A stretch of 64,000 nucleotides of DNA from Neisseria meningitidis (GCF_900638555.1 NZ_LR134525.1:620001-684000), one strand, 5' to 3'; positions 38,261-47,822 are shown, counted from the first letter of the stretch. The notes: generated from the sequence alone by a model not told the origin. Numbers and translations are program-made.

Positions 38261-38279
38261 GACGATTGATACGTTTCGA

Positions 38280-38434
38280 TATAGTGGATTAACAAAAATC
38301 AGGACAAGGCGACGAAGCCGCAGACAGTACAAATAGTACGGAACCGATTCACTTGGTGCTTCAGCACCTTAGAGAATCGTTCTCTTTGAGCTAAGGCGAG
38401 GCAACGCCGTACTGGTTTTTGTTAATCCACTATA
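38280..38434. repeat. Correia element, right of dRS3 block
   Basis: Full-length form; its left flank TTTCGA-TA is again the NIME target sequence, its right flank leads into a DUS hairpin. Same orientation as the copy at 37884. Confidence 0.94.
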
Positions 38435-38443
38435 ATTGATGAA

Positions 38444-38481
38444 ATGCCGTCTGAACGCTTTGAAAAGGGTTCAGACGGCAT
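38444..38481. terminator. DUS hairpin after rsmB-type gene
   Basis: Opposed DUS copies just beyond the stop at 38497 on the minus strand. Confidence 0.75.
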
Positions 38482-38496
38482 TTTGTTCAAACCGGT

Positions 38497-39753
38497 TTAT
38501 TTGCGTTGCAATACGGCGGCGAAGAAGCCGTCGGTTTGGTGTTCTCCTGAGTTGAGGCGCAGGTATTTTCCGGTATGCAAATCGACTTTCAGGCTTTGCA
38601 GCAGTTCGGCACAGTTGACGGGTTCAAATTCGGGATGTTCGGACAGGAAACGTTCGACTTGCAGCTCGTTTTCTTCGGGCAGGATGCTGCAAGTGGCGTA
38701 CACCAAGCGGCCTTGCGGTTTTACCAGTTTGGAGGCGGCATCGAGGATGCTGTGTTGCTGTTCCAAAAGTTTGGCGACGGTTTCGGCGGATTGGCGGTAT
38801 TTGAGATCGGGATTACGGCGTAAAGTACCCAAACCGGAGCAGGGCGCATCCACTAAAACGCGGTCGGCTTTGCCTGCCAGTCGTGCGATACGGCTATCAT
38901 GTTCGCTGCTGATGCGTTCGGGGTGGACGTTGGTCAGTCCGGCGCGGGTCATGCGCGGTTTGAGGTTGGCAAGGCGTTTTTCGGCGATGTCGAAGGCGTA
39001 GATTCTGCCTTTGTTCGCCATTTGCGCGCCGATGGCGAGGGTTTTGCCGCCTGCGCCGGCACAGAAATCGACAATGATTTCGCCGCGTTTTGCGCCCACC
39101 AATAAAGCAAGCAGCTGGCTGCCTTCGTCTTGGACTTCCAGTGTGCCGTCCAAAAACAGCTCGTGTTTGTTAAGCGCGATTTTGTTTTTCAGGCGGATGC
39201 CCCAAGGCGAATAAGGCGTTGCCTCCGCATCGGCACTTTCGGCTTGCAACAATGGCAGCACTTTATCGCGTTTGCCTTTCAAGGTATTGACGCGGATGTC
39301 GAGCGGCGCGGCTTGGTTGATGCTGCGTCCGAAGGCGAGGATTTCTTCTTCGTTCCAATGCTGTTGCAGTTGTTCGACCAGCCATTGCGGCAATTCTGCG
39401 GCGGTATTCAGACCGTCTGAAAACTCGGTTTTGCGGGCTTTCAAATTGCCGAGGAACGCTGTTTCTTCTTCATCAAGCAGGTCTTTGATTTGGCTGATGT
39501 TGGTGCTTCTGCCGAGAACCAGTGCGGCGAGTGCGGCTTTGCGTGGCTGCGCGTGAGGACGGCGCAGGGCAGTGCTGATTTTTTGATAGTGGCGCAGCGC
39601 GGCAAAGGCGGTTTCGGCGATTTCGTGGCGGTCTTGGCGGCCGAGCTTTTTATGTTCGCGGAAGTAGGCGGAGAGGACGGCATCGGAAGGCTGTTTGAAA
39701 GTCAGCATTTCAGCCAAAACTTTGGCGGTATGGTCGAGTTGTGCGGCGTTCAT
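38497..39753 (-). CDS. rsmB: rRNA cytosine-C5 methyltransferase, RsmB/Nol1/Nop2/Sun family
   Basis: SAM-dependent m5C methyltransferase; RsmB modifies C967 of 16S rRNA. The 418-residue protein has an N-terminal NusB-like helical domain (about 1-130) and the Rossmann methyltransferase: VDFCAGAGGKTLAIG (SAM), VLVDAPCSGLGTLRRNPD and YATCSILPEENE with the two catalytic cysteines, ending DGFFAAVLQRK. Family membership is certain, exact target inferred from domain order. Confidence 0.88.
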   Translation of the reverse strand: MNAAQLDHTAKVLAEMLTFKQPSDAVLSAYFREHKKLGRQDRHEIAETAFAALRHYQKISTALRRPHAQPRKAALAALVLGRSTNISQIKDLLDEEETAFLGNLKARKTEFSDGLNTAAELPQWLVEQLQQHWNEEEILAFGRSINQAAPLDIRVNTLKGKRDKVLPLLQAESADAEATPYSPWGIRLKNKIALNKHELFLDGTLEVQDEGSQLLALLVGAKRGEIIVDFCAGAGGKTLAIGAQMANKGRIYAFDIAEKRLANLKPRMTRAGLTNVHPERISSEHDSRIARLAGKADRVLVDAPCSGLGTLRRNPDLKYRQSAETVAKLLEQQHSILDAASKLVKPQGRLVYATCSILPEENELQVERFLSEHPEFEPVNCAELLQSLKVDLHTGKYLRLNSGEHQTDGFFAAVLQRK

Positions 39754-39966
39754 AATGTAATGGGTTCTCTTACTGTGGGTTATTCATAATCAATCTAACG
39801 TCCTTAAAATAACAATAGCATCTTTATCATTACTTAGTATTCTATCCGCAATAAGAAAGATGTGTTAAAAGTGCGCAATCGGGATTTGTCTAAATTTCTC
39901 CGTTAACTACAAAGGCAGCCTGAAAAAAGTTCTATTTTCAGGTCGCTTGAACAGCATCCGATATAA

Positions 39967-40105
39967 TCACATCAGCGATTTCATTTTGTAATCACTCCCC
40001 AAAACATGAGGAAAAAAACAAAATTTATTTTCTTCGTTCAGCATATCTATCCTAAATATGCCATCACTCCATTGAGTTTTTAATTTGTATTTCGCTCTTG
40101 TTAAA
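39967..40105 (-). pseudogene. Probable frameshifted 3' end of the immunity-like gene
   Basis: Beyond the stop at 40101 another frame continues to a stop at 39967: it reads KHLTRAKYKLKTQWSDGI then FRIDMLNEENKFCFFPHV, sensible protein composition without a start codon. One extra A in the A5 run (TTTTT at 40108-40112 on the plus strand) would fuse it to the 113-residue ORF, giving about 157 residues. The rest of 39754-39966 shows no gene. Confidence 0.5.
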
Positions 40106-40442
40106 TGTTTTTCTGTTTGCCGATTTCTTTTGCTAATGTAAAAAATACTCTACCACTCTCATTGGTTAAAGTTTTCAAGTATTCATCAACATCAGTAACA
40201 TTAATAACAACTGTTTCATTTGTATGTTTATTAAATTCTAAATCAATAATAATATTCCCATTAACCAATATTTCATATATATCTACTTCTTCAGGCAGCA
40301 TAGACAAACAATAAGCACTTGAAGCTGAAAACTCTTTTTTCAGATACTGAAGAAGAAAAGTATTTTTAATTAAAATATTATTAAATTTATCTAATGATTG
40401 CTTGACTTCTTTAGTTGTCCAATTTTTAACATTATTCTTCAT
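40101..40442 (-). CDS. AT-rich small protein, immunity-like, next to toxin remnant
   Basis: A 113-residue acidic protein (starts MKNNVKNWTTKEVKQSLDKF; ends AKEIGKQKNI) of strongly AT-rich composition, unlike the flanking genes. ATG 40442 overlaps the TGA of the toxin-tail remnant (ATGA), the usual arrangement of polymorphic toxin and immunity genes in Neisseria maf and tps loci. I do not recognise the family. The 3' end may be frameshifted (see 39967-40105). Immunity is inferred only from context. Confidence 0.65.
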   Translation of the reverse strand: MKNNVKNWTTKEVKQSLDKFNNILIKNTFLLQYLKKEFSASSAYCLSMLPEEVDIYEILVNGNIIIDLEFNKHTNETVVINVTDVDEYLKTLTNESGRVFFTLAKEIGKQKNI

Positions 40443-40645
40443 TGTATTCTACCTGGGGTCGTAGTTATTAAATTACCATACTTATTTGTTTGGATCGTCA
40501 TAATATTAGTTGGCATGTTGTTGTTATATTTATCATATCCAATATCCTTATTAACTCGGATGACTCTTTCATAAATTGTATGGGAAATGAGATTTCCATC
40601 ACTAAGCCTCTCAATAGATATACGCGTTAATGTTGGGAAAGGGTT
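40439..40645 (-). pseudogene. C-terminal remnant of a polymorphic toxin (no start codon)
   Basis: An open frame of about 68 codons with no start: reads PFPTLTRISIERLSDGN, then VIRVNKDIGYDKYNNNM, ending NKYGNLITTTPGRIQ. The ending (aromatic or basic residue, NLIT..PG) resembles the tails of BECR/EndoU-type secreted toxin domains. It lies directly after a DUS whose TGA ends the DUF1853 gene, and its stop overlaps the next gene's start. No toxin carrier (mafB, tpsA) is nearby, so this is an orphan cassette end left by recombination. Confidence 0.6.
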
Positions 40646-41503
40646 TCAGACGGCCTTCATAATGCGTTCGATTTCGTGCCAAAAGCCGTCCGGCCGACAT
40701 TCCAAAACGGCAATCAAGCCTTGGTCGATACGGCGGATTTCGGTTTCGTTCAATGTTTCGGTTTCGGCGGCACGCGCAGGTGCGAGGTAGGCCATGCGGT
40801 CGAGCAGATGGTAGCGGACTTCTTGGCGTTCAAACCCGTATTCCGCCCAGTCTTGAATATAGATGCCGCGCCAGCCGTATGGGTTAAGCGGCGGCTCAAA
40901 AGCATGGAAACTTTGTGGAAAAAATCCGATGCCGCGCACGATGGAAACGGGTTTTACGTCAAGCGGCAGACCGTGTTGCCGCAAGGTTCGGATGCCGTCT
41001 GAAGTGTGCGGCAGACCGAGTTGGGCGGTCAGTTTGGCGGCTTTTCCCAACAGCGTGTCTGTGGGGTCGAGTCCGTGCATGTCTTCGGGTCTGCCCGTGC
41101 CGCCGCCGTAATATTTGCAGGTCAGCTCGATATGGTAGGGTTTGCCGTTAAGCCTTGCCACAAAATCCGCCGCGCCTTGCGTATTGCCGTCCGAACCGGA
41201 AACCGTGAGGTTGTGCGCGAGCAGTTCGGCGTGCGGCGCGTTGGCAAACCAAAATGCCAGCAGTTCTTCAGCGTAAATGCCCAAGCGGTGTCCGAACGGG
41301 GCGCGTCGGGTGAGGTGTTCCGTCAGCGGCGCGGAATCGGCATCCAATGCCAAAAGGTAACGGAAACCGCGTTCCCCCAATAGTTCGCGCACGCCCAATT
41401 CGCAACCGCTTTGCCACAAAGGCGGCGCAGTCAGCAGCGAGGCGAGGTCGCGGACGGGTTGGCTGGTGAGCTTCCACCATAATGCGTCTAGGGCGTAATT
41501 CAT
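40646..41503 (-). CDS. DUF1853 family protein
   Basis: A 285-residue conserved protein (starts MNYALDALWWKLTSQPVRDL) with a central segment resembling a PD-(D/E)xK nuclease fold: FVARLNGKPYHIELTCKYY contains the expected Glu and Lys. Later parts include GIGFFPQSF and WHEIERIMKAV. Enzymatic activity is unproven. Start ATG 41503 is preferred to a frame extending seven codons upstream. Its stop codon is the TGA inside a DUS. A DUS pair separates it from trmJ. Confidence 0.8.
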   Translation of the reverse strand: MNYALDALWWKLTSQPVRDLASLLTAPPLWQSGCELGVRELLGERGFRYLLALDADSAPLTEHLTRRAPFGHRLGIYAEELLAFWFANAPHAELLAHNLTVSGSDGNTQGAADFVARLNGKPYHIELTCKYYGGGTGRPEDMHGLDPTDTLLGKAAKLTAQLGLPHTSDGIRTLRQHGLPLDVKPVSIVRGIGFFPQSFHAFEPPLNPYGWRGIYIQDWAEYGFERQEVRYHLLDRMAYLAPARAAETETLNETEIRRIDQGLIAVLECRPDGFWHEIERIMKAV

Positions 41504-41522
41504 GCTTATCCGAATATCAGTC

Positions 41523-41559
41523 ATGCCGTCTGAAAAGCTGGAAATGTTTTCAGACGGCC
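41523..41559. terminator. DUS hairpin between DUF1853 gene and trmJ
   Basis: ATGCCGTCTGAA faces TTTCAGACGGCCTT, an inverted DUS with the GCC variant, immediately after trmJ on the minus strand. Confidence 0.65.
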
Positions 41560-41563
41560 TTAA

Positions 41564-42379
41564 TCAGTCTTTTTTATGGATACGATGGCTGACGGTATTG
41601 AAAAAACCGCGCAGGATATCGATGTCTTCGGTTTGCGTGTTGGCGCGTCCGAACAGGCTCTGCATACGGCGCATCAGACGCTCGCCGTTGCGGCGGTTGA
41701 AAAAGCCGATGTCGTTCATCACGCTTTCCATGTGGGCGACCATGCCTTTGATTTGCTCGTGGGTCGCAGCGTGGTCTTCTTGTTGAAGATGGGTCATGGG
41801 CGAACCGGTTTGGCTGAAGATTTCGTAGCACACGACCTGCACGGCTTGGGCGAGGTTGAGCGAGAAATAGTCGGGATTGCCGTTGATGGTCATCAGTCGG
41901 TTGCAGGCTTGGACTTCTTCGATGCTCAAGCCGAAAGTCTCGTTGCCGAAAACCAGTGCCACTTTCTCGCCTCGGTTTGCGGTCTGCAGTAATTCGGATA
42001 CCAAATCGCGCGGGGTTTGCAGCGGCGCAGTAATTTCGCGGCGGCGGCTGGTCAGGGCGCAGGCGATGGTGGTGTCGGCAAGGGCTTCGTCCAAAGAAGC
42101 GGCAATGGTGGCATTTTCCAAAACGTCTGCCGCGCCGGAAGCGAGGATGAAGCTTTCTTCCGGTAATTTAAACGATTGAGGATGCTCCGGGTCAAACACG
42201 GGCGGGTTTTCCGTCATCGGCGTTGCCATCAGATTTGGGGCGACGATGGTCAGTTTGTGCAGACCCATTGTTTTCATCGCGCGCGCGGCAGAGCCGATGT
42301 TGGCGGGATGGCTGGTGCGCGTGAGGATGATGCGGATGTTGTCCAGATAAGCGGGCAGGGCGGGTTTGAGAGTAGTCAT
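41564..42379 (-). CDS. trmJ: tRNA (cytidine/uridine-32-2'-O)-methyltransferase TrmJ, SPOUT family
   Basis: Methylates the 2'-O of nucleotide 32 in the anticodon loop of certain tRNAs. The 271-residue protein has SPOUT knot motifs: the N-terminal TRTSHPANIGSAARAMKTMG, ALVFGNETFGLSIEEVQACN and the SLNLAQAVQVVCYEI closing motif, plus a C-terminal helical extension. The start ATG 42377-42379 matches the family; the frame extends 21 codons upstream. TrmJ is favoured over TrmL/TrmH by the C-terminal extension. Confidence 0.88.
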   Translation of the reverse strand: MTTLKPALPAYLDNIRIILTRTSHPANIGSAARAMKTMGLHKLTIVAPNLMATPMTENPPVFDPEHPQSFKLPEESFILASGAADVLENATIAASLDEALADTTIACALTSRRREITAPLQTPRDLVSELLQTANRGEKVALVFGNETFGLSIEEVQACNRLMTINGNPDYFSLNLAQAVQVVCYEIFSQTGSPMTHLQQEDHAATHEQIKGMVAHMESVMNDIGFFNRRNGERLMRRMQSLFGRANTQTEDIDILRGFFNTVSHRIHKKD

Positions 42380-42622
42380 GTTCGGTTTTCGGTCGGAATG
42401 GAATAGGGTATAATGCGCCGTCTTTTTCGTTCGGACGGTCAAATGCCGTCTGAAATGTTCTTTAACAACGTCGGAAATTTAACGTTGCGCCTGAAGCAGA
42501 CACGCGTCAGGCGGTATTTTACCCGATTTGGCAGGATTTACCCCAACCAAATAAACTCCGATTTTGCCGCTCCGAAGGACTGTACGTCCGAACCGGCGGT
42601 ATGCCACCCTTAAGGAAATCTG

Positions 42623-43408
42623 ATGAATCCGTTTTTGAATACAGCCTTTAAAGCCGCCCGCCGTGCCGGTCAGATGATGATACGCGCCGCGGGCAATCTC
42701 GATGCCGTCAAAACCGACAGCAAAGCCTTCAACGATTTTGTTTCCGATGTTGACCGCAATTCCGAAATCATCCTGGTTGAGGCTTTGAAAGAAGCCTATC
42801 CGCACCACAAAATCACTTGTGAAGAAAGCGGCTCCCACGGCAAAGCCGCAGCCGAGTACGAATGGATTATCGATCCGCTCGACGGCACGACCAATTTCCT
42901 TCACGGTCATCCCCAATACGCCATCTCTATGGCGCTGCTGCACAAAGGCGTGTTGCAAGAAGCTTTGGTTTACGCCCCCGAACGCAACGACGTATATATG
43001 GCTTCGCGCGGCAAAGGCGCGTTGCTCAACGACCGCCGCATCCGCGTTTCCAACCGCATCGAATTGAACCGCTGCCTGATCGGTACCGGCTTCCCTGTTG
43101 TCGATCAAAGCATGATGGACAAGTATCTGGTGATTTTGAAAGATTTCTTGGCCAAAACCGCCGGCGGCCGTCGTGAAGGCGCGGCTTCTTTGGATTTGTG
43201 TGCTGTAGCAACAGGTCGTTTTGACGGCTTTTTCGAGTTTAACCTCAAACCGTGGGACATTGCCGCAGGTGCATTGATTGTTCAGGAAGCGGGCGGTATC
43301 GTAACCGATATGTCGGGTGAAGACGGCTGGCTGGAAAGCGGCGATATTGTGGCTGCCAATCCCAAAGTGCTGGCGCAAATGTTGAAAATCATTTCCGCAC
43401 ACGTTTAA
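42623..43408 (+). CDS. suhB: Inositol-1-monophosphatase SuhB family
   Basis: Mg2+/Li+-sensitive phosphatase; in E. coli SuhB also acts in rRNA antitermination. The 261-residue protein has TCEESGSHG (metal ligand Glu), IIDPLDGTTNFLHG and the C-terminal PWDIAAGALIVQEAGG. ATG 42623 follows AAGGAAATC. Followed by a DUS hairpin (43449-43487). Confidence 0.93.
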   Translation: MNPFLNTAFKAARRAGQMMIRAAGNLDAVKTDSKAFNDFVSDVDRNSEIILVEALKEAYPHHKITCEESGSHGKAAAEYEWIIDPLDGTTNFLHGHPQYAISMALLHKGVLQEALVYAPERNDVYMASRGKGALLNDRRIRVSNRIELNRCLIGTGFPVVDQSMMDKYLVILKDFLAKTAGGRREGAASLDLCAVATGRFDGFFEFNLKPWDIAAGALIVQEAGGIVTDMSGEDGWLESGDIVAANPKVLAQMLKIISAHV

Positions 43409-43448
43409 ATTTCAGCCCGCTCCTGGGAATGCGGGAAAACGGGCGGGT

Positions 43449-43487
43449 ATGCCGTCTGAAGTATCGCGCCGATATTTCAGACGGCAT
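43449..43487. terminator. DUS hairpin after suhB
   Basis: Opposed perfect DUS copies followed by TTTT. Confidence 0.75.
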
Positions 43488-43580
43488 TTTTACTGGCAGC
43501 GGGGGCAGGAAGGTGGAAACGGCTAAATGCCCGAAACTGCCGAGGATGGAAACTAAACGGAGAACCCTGTGCAATTTGTT

Positions 43581-43668
43581 TATAGTGGATTAACAAAAAC
43601 CAGTACGGTGTTGCCTCGCCTTAGCTCAAAGAGAACGATTCTCTAAGGTGCTGAAGCACCAAGTGAAT
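43581..43668. repeat. Truncated Correia element fused to receptor pseudogene
   Basis: Begins with the terminal repeat TATAGTGGATTAAC and continues through CTTAGCTCAAAGAGAACG up to CACCAAGTGAAT, then breaks off where the full element would read CGGTTCCG. About 88 of 155 bases remain; the other end is missing and the receptor coding sequence starts at the break. Confidence 0.9.
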
Positions 43669-45787
43669 GGGCAAAGCCAACGCCTTTACCGCGCCGATTA
43701 CCGTCGTCAATTACGACGAACAAGCCCTAAACAACACCGAAGCGCGTACTTTGGTGGATGCCGTAGCGAAAAAAGACGCTTCCGTTTGGCAGTTCGGCGG
43801 CGAAAGCAACACGCTGACCGGACTGTATTTCAGAGGTTATCAGCTTGACTCGCGCCAATTCAGCGTCAACGGTTTGGCAGGTATGTACGGCACGCAAGGC
43901 ACGGCCAGCGTGCAAGTTGGATCGGCACAACTGATTAAAGGCGCATCCACTGCCGTAAACGGCATGGACCCTGAAGGTGCGGTATCCGGTTCCGTCAATA
44001 TCGAAACCAAAAAAGCCGCCGATGAAGGCAACCGCAAAATCGGTTTGGGCTGGTTCAGTAACAACCGCGCCCAAGGTACGTTCGACTTGGGCCAACGTTT
44101 CGGCGAAAACAAAGCATTCGGCGTGCGCGCCAACGGCAAACTGCGCCACGGCGACACCCCGCGCCACGGTTACAGCGAAGACAACAAAGAATTTGCGGTA
44201 AATGCCGACTATCGCGGCGAAACACTGCGCGTAGCGTTCGATTCCATCTACGCAAAACGCAAAACCAACGGCGGTCGCGCGCGTATGCAGGACATTCAAA
44301 ACGCCGGCGGACGCTTGTTTGGCGCGCCCGATGGTAAAACCAACCTGCTGCCTTCTTGGAACTGGCAAAATACCGCCGGCCAAACCAATATGCTTACGTT
44401 TGAATGGGATGCGTTTGATAATGCACAGATTACAGGCGGTATCGGCTACAACAAGGCACGCTATTACGGCACGCTGATTTCCCCGACCGTATGTTTGAAT
44501 GCTACCAGCACTTGTACCGATATGCAAAACACAAACGCCAGCGGCAAAGTAACGGCACGCAACTATGACTACAATACCGGTACTGCGCGCCTGACCGACC
44601 AATACTTCCGCACTTTAAGCATGAACCTGTCTGCGCGAGGCGAATTTGAAACCGGCCCGGTAACACATAACTGGAGTACGGCTTTCGACCGCGTTATCCG
44701 CCAGCGGAAAACCATAAACGGCAGCGGGAACGGCAACAGCAAGATAGAAGTGAAGGCAAACGAAAATATTGCGAATCAATTGGCATCGTTCAAAGCCGAC
44801 TATCCCAATTCTTGGGCGAAAACCGCCAACTTGGATGCCAATATCAAAGTTAACAGCCTGGCTTTGTCCGACACCTTGGGCTTCGTTGATAACAAATACC
44901 GCCTGACTTTGGGCGGACGTTTCCAAGCGGTTGAATACACTGATAAGAAAAAATCACAGAGCGGCGATGCCAAACGCTTCAGTCCGATGCTGATGGCGGC
45001 GTGGGTGTCGCAACCTGATTTGGTTGTGTACGGCAACTATATGGAAGACTTGGAGCGTGCCGACATCAAAACCGATGATTCCGGCGAAACGACAATGGCG
45101 AAACCGCGTGTCAGCCGTCAGTTTGAAGTGGGCGTGCGTAAAAACTGGGGCAATTTCGTAACCACGTTAAACGCGTTCCAAATCAAACGCCCGGGCTACT
45201 GGAGAGGTCAGACAACCACTAATGCAAAAACTAAGAAAAAAACGCTGACTTACGGCGATAATTCCGATTTTGCCCGCTATAAAGCCCAAGGAGGCGCAGC
45301 CGGCGACGAGCAAGGTATGGAGCGGAGCCGAGGTATTGAGTTCAACACCTACGCGAATTTGCTCAACAATACTTTGCGTCCGACTTTGGGTCTGATGTAT
45401 CTGCAATCGACCGTGAAGAATTACCCGAACGCAGCCGATAATCTTGTTAACGGCGTACAAGTCGCCAATCCACGCGTAATTGCCAAGGCAGGTTTGGAAT
45501 GGGATACACCGTTTGCCAAAGGCTTGACTTTAAACGGCAACGTTTCGTATTTCGGCAAGTCTTACCAAGATACGAAAAAACAATACGCCTTCCCGTCTTA
45601 CACTTTGGTTGACGTAGGCGCGCGCTACAAAACCAAGCTTGGCAAAAACACTCTGACCGTCAGCAGCTCGGTAGAAAACCTGTTTAACAAAAACTACTGG
45701 CAGGTACAGCGCGGACAATTTGACCGTAGCTTCGCCGTCGTCGGTATGCCGCGTACTTACTGGCTGAAAGCGGAATTGGATTTCTAA
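43669..45787 (+). pseudogene. tdfF: TonB-dependent outer-membrane receptor, 5'-truncated (TdfF-like)
   Basis: Siderophore-type TonB-dependent transporter remnant of about 705 residues. The frame starts inside the plug (TAPITVVNYDEQALNN), continues with the plug signature YFRGYQLDSRQFSVNGLAG and GAVSGSVNIETKK, the beta-barrel and the C-terminal LKAELDF ending in Phe as needed for barrel assembly. Signal peptide and TonB box are absent: the 5' end is replaced by a Correia fragment. An ATG at 43667 could start translation but the product could not be exported. Identification as tdfF rests on resemblance and on recalled position near the PDH genes; treat as tentative. Confidence 0.8.
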
Positions 45788-45806
45788 GCTGCCTCCGTTT
45801 CCGAAA

Positions 45807-45835
45807 ATGCCGTCCGAACAGGTTTCAGACGGCAT
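45807..45835. terminator. DUS hairpin after receptor pseudogene
   Basis: ATGCCGTCCGAA (one mismatch) and TTCAGACGGCAT form a hairpin followed by TTCTTTT. Confidence 0.7.
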
Positions 45836-45911
45836 TTCTTTTAAAGAAATATGGCGGGATACGCTTAAATAATGCTATTCTAGCGTCTTTGAAACCTGCT
45901 TGTTTGACGTG

Positions 45912-47462
45912 ATGAAAAAACCTTTGATTTCGGTTGCGGCAGCATTGCTCGGCGTTGCTTTGGGCACGCCTTATTATTTGGGTGTCAAAGCCGAAGAAAG
46001 CTTGACGCAGCAGCAAAAAATATTGCAGGAAGCGGGCTTCTTGACCGTCGAATCGCACCAATATGAGCGCGGCTGGTTTACCTCTACGGAAACGACGGTC
46101 ATCCGCTTGAAACCCGAGTTGCTGCATAATGCGCAGAAATACCTGCCGGATAACCTGAAAACAGTGTTGGAACAGCCGGTTACGCTGGTAAACCATATCA
46201 CGCACGGTCCTTTTGCCGGCGGATTCGGCACGCAGGCGTACATTGAAACCGAGTTCAAATACGCGCCTGAAACGGAAAAAGTTCTGGAACGCTTTTTTGG
46301 AAAACAAGTCCCGGTTTCCCTTGCCAATACCGTTTATTTTAACGGCAGCGGTAAAATGGAAGTCAGTGTTCCCGCCTTCGATTATGAAGAGCTGTCGGGC
46401 ATCAGGCTGCACTGGGAAGGCCTGACGGGAGAAACGGTTTATCAAAAAGGTTTCAAAAGCTACCGGAACGGCTATGATGCCCCCTTGTTTAAAATCAAGC
46501 TGGCAGACAAAGGCGATGCCGCGTTTGAAAAAGTGCATTTCGATTCGGAAACTTCAGACGGCATCAACCCGCTTGCTTTGGGCAGCAGCAATCTGACCTT
46601 GGAAAAATTTTCCTTAGAATGGAAAGAGGGTGTCGATTACAACGTCAAGTTAAACGAACTGGTCAATCTTGTTACCGATTTGCAGATTGGCGCGTTTATC
46701 AATCCCAACGGCAGCATCGCACCTTCCAAAATCGAAGTCGGCAAGCTGGCTTTTTCAACCAAGACCGGGGAATCGGGCGCGTTTATCGATAGCGAAGGGC
46801 AGTTCCGTTTTGGCACGCTGGTTTACGGCGATGAAAAATACGGCCCTCTGGACATCCATATCGCTGCCGAACACCTCGATGCTTCTGCCTTAACCGTATT
46901 GAAACGCAAGTTTGCACGAATTTCTGCCAAAAAAATGACTGAAGAACAAATCCGCAATGATTTGATTGCGGCAGTCAAAGGCGAGGCTTCCGGATTATTT
47001 ACCCATAACCCAGTATTGGACATTAAAACTTTCCGATTCACGCTGCCATCGGGAAAAATCGATGTGGGCGGAAAAATCATGTTTAAAGACATGAAGAAGG
47101 AAGATTTGAACCAATTGGGTTTGATGCTGAAGAAAACCGAAGCCGACATCAGAATGAGTATTCCCCAAAAAATGCTGGAAGACTTGGCGGTCAGTCAAGC
47201 AGGCAATATTTTCAGCGTCAATGCCGAAGATGAGGCGGAAGGCAGGGCAAGTCTTGACGACATCAACGAGACCTTGCGCCTGATGGTGGACAGTACGGTT
47301 CAGAGTATGGCAAGGGAAAAATATCTGACTTTGAACGGCGACCAGATTGATACTGCCATTTCTCTGAAAAACAATCAGTTGAAATTGAACGGTAAAACGT
47401 TGCAAAACGAACCGGAGCCGGATTTTGATGAAGGCGGTATGGTTTCAGAGCCGCAGCAGTAA
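45912..47462 (+). CDS. YdgA-like DUF945 family protein
   Basis: A 516-residue envelope protein with an N-terminal membrane anchor or signal sequence (KKPLISVAAALLGVALGTPY) followed by YYLGVKAEESLTQQQ, which is typical of the DUF945/YdgA family. The long beta-rich body shows ERGWFTSTE and SLEWKEGVDYNV; no catalytic motif is seen. Function is unknown in the family. Start ATG 45912; the upstream four codons add nothing recognisable. A coding DUS gives SDGI. Confidence 0.82.
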   Translation: MKKPLISVAAALLGVALGTPYYLGVKAEESLTQQQKILQEAGFLTVESHQYERGWFTSTETTVIRLKPELLHNAQKYLPDNLKTVLEQPVTLVNHITHGPFAGGFGTQAYIETEFKYAPETEKVLERFFGKQVPVSLANTVYFNGSGKMEVSVPAFDYEELSGIRLHWEGLTGETVYQKGFKSYRNGYDAPLFKIKLADKGDAAFEKVHFDSETSDGINPLALGSSNLTLEKFSLEWKEGVDYNVKLNELVNLVTDLQIGAFINPNGSIAPSKIEVGKLAFSTKTGESGAFIDSEGQFRFGTLVYGDEKYGPLDIHIAAEHLDASALTVLKRKFARISAKKMTEEQIRNDLIAAVKGEASGLFTHNPVLDIKTFRFTLPSGKIDVGGKIMFKDMKKEDLNQLGLMLKKTEADIRMSIPQKMLEDLAVSQAGNIFSVNAEDEAEGRASLDDINETLRLMVDSTVQSMAREKYLTLNGDQIDTAISLKNNQLKLNGKTLQNEPEPDFDEGGMVSEPQQ

Positions 47463-47470
47463 TGGGTCAA

Positions 47471-47497
47471 ATGCCGTCTGAAATGTTCAGGCGGCAT
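47471..47497. terminator. DUS hairpin after DUF945 gene
   Basis: ATGCCGTCTGAA and TTCAGGCGGCAT with a three-base loop, followed by TTTTG. Confidence 0.7.
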
Positions 47498-47561
47498 TTT
47501 GTTGTATTGGAAACTGCCGTTTTCAACCATTCCTTTAGATAAGCCGTGTCGGATTCGTTTT

Positions 47562-47717
47562 TATAGTGGATTAAATTTAAACCAGTACGGCGTTGCCTCG
47601 CCTTAGCTCAAAGAGAACGATTCTCTAAGGTGCTGAAGCACCAAGTGAATCGGTTCCGTACTATTTGTACTGTCTGCGGCTTCGTCGCCTTGTCCTGATT
47701 TTTGTTAATCCACTATA
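47562..47717. repeat. Correia element between DUF945 gene and lpdA
   Basis: Full-length element in the opposite orientation to most copies here; one end reads TATAGTGGATTAAATTTAAA, slightly diverged, the other GTTAATCCACTATA. It fills most of the gap between two convergent genes. Confidence 0.92.
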
Positions 47718-47755
47718 GGTCGGAGAAGATATTTTAATCCGCTGTAAAATAGAAA

Positions 47756-47782
47756 ATGCCGTCTGAACATTTCAGACGGCAT
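47756..47782. terminator. DUS hairpin after lpdA
   Basis: Perfect opposed DUS copies with a three-base loop; probable terminator of aceE-aceF-lpdA. Confidence 0.75.
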
Positions 47783-47822
47783 TTGCTCAAATAAACCTTA
47801 TCGGCTGTTTATTCAGTCGGAT

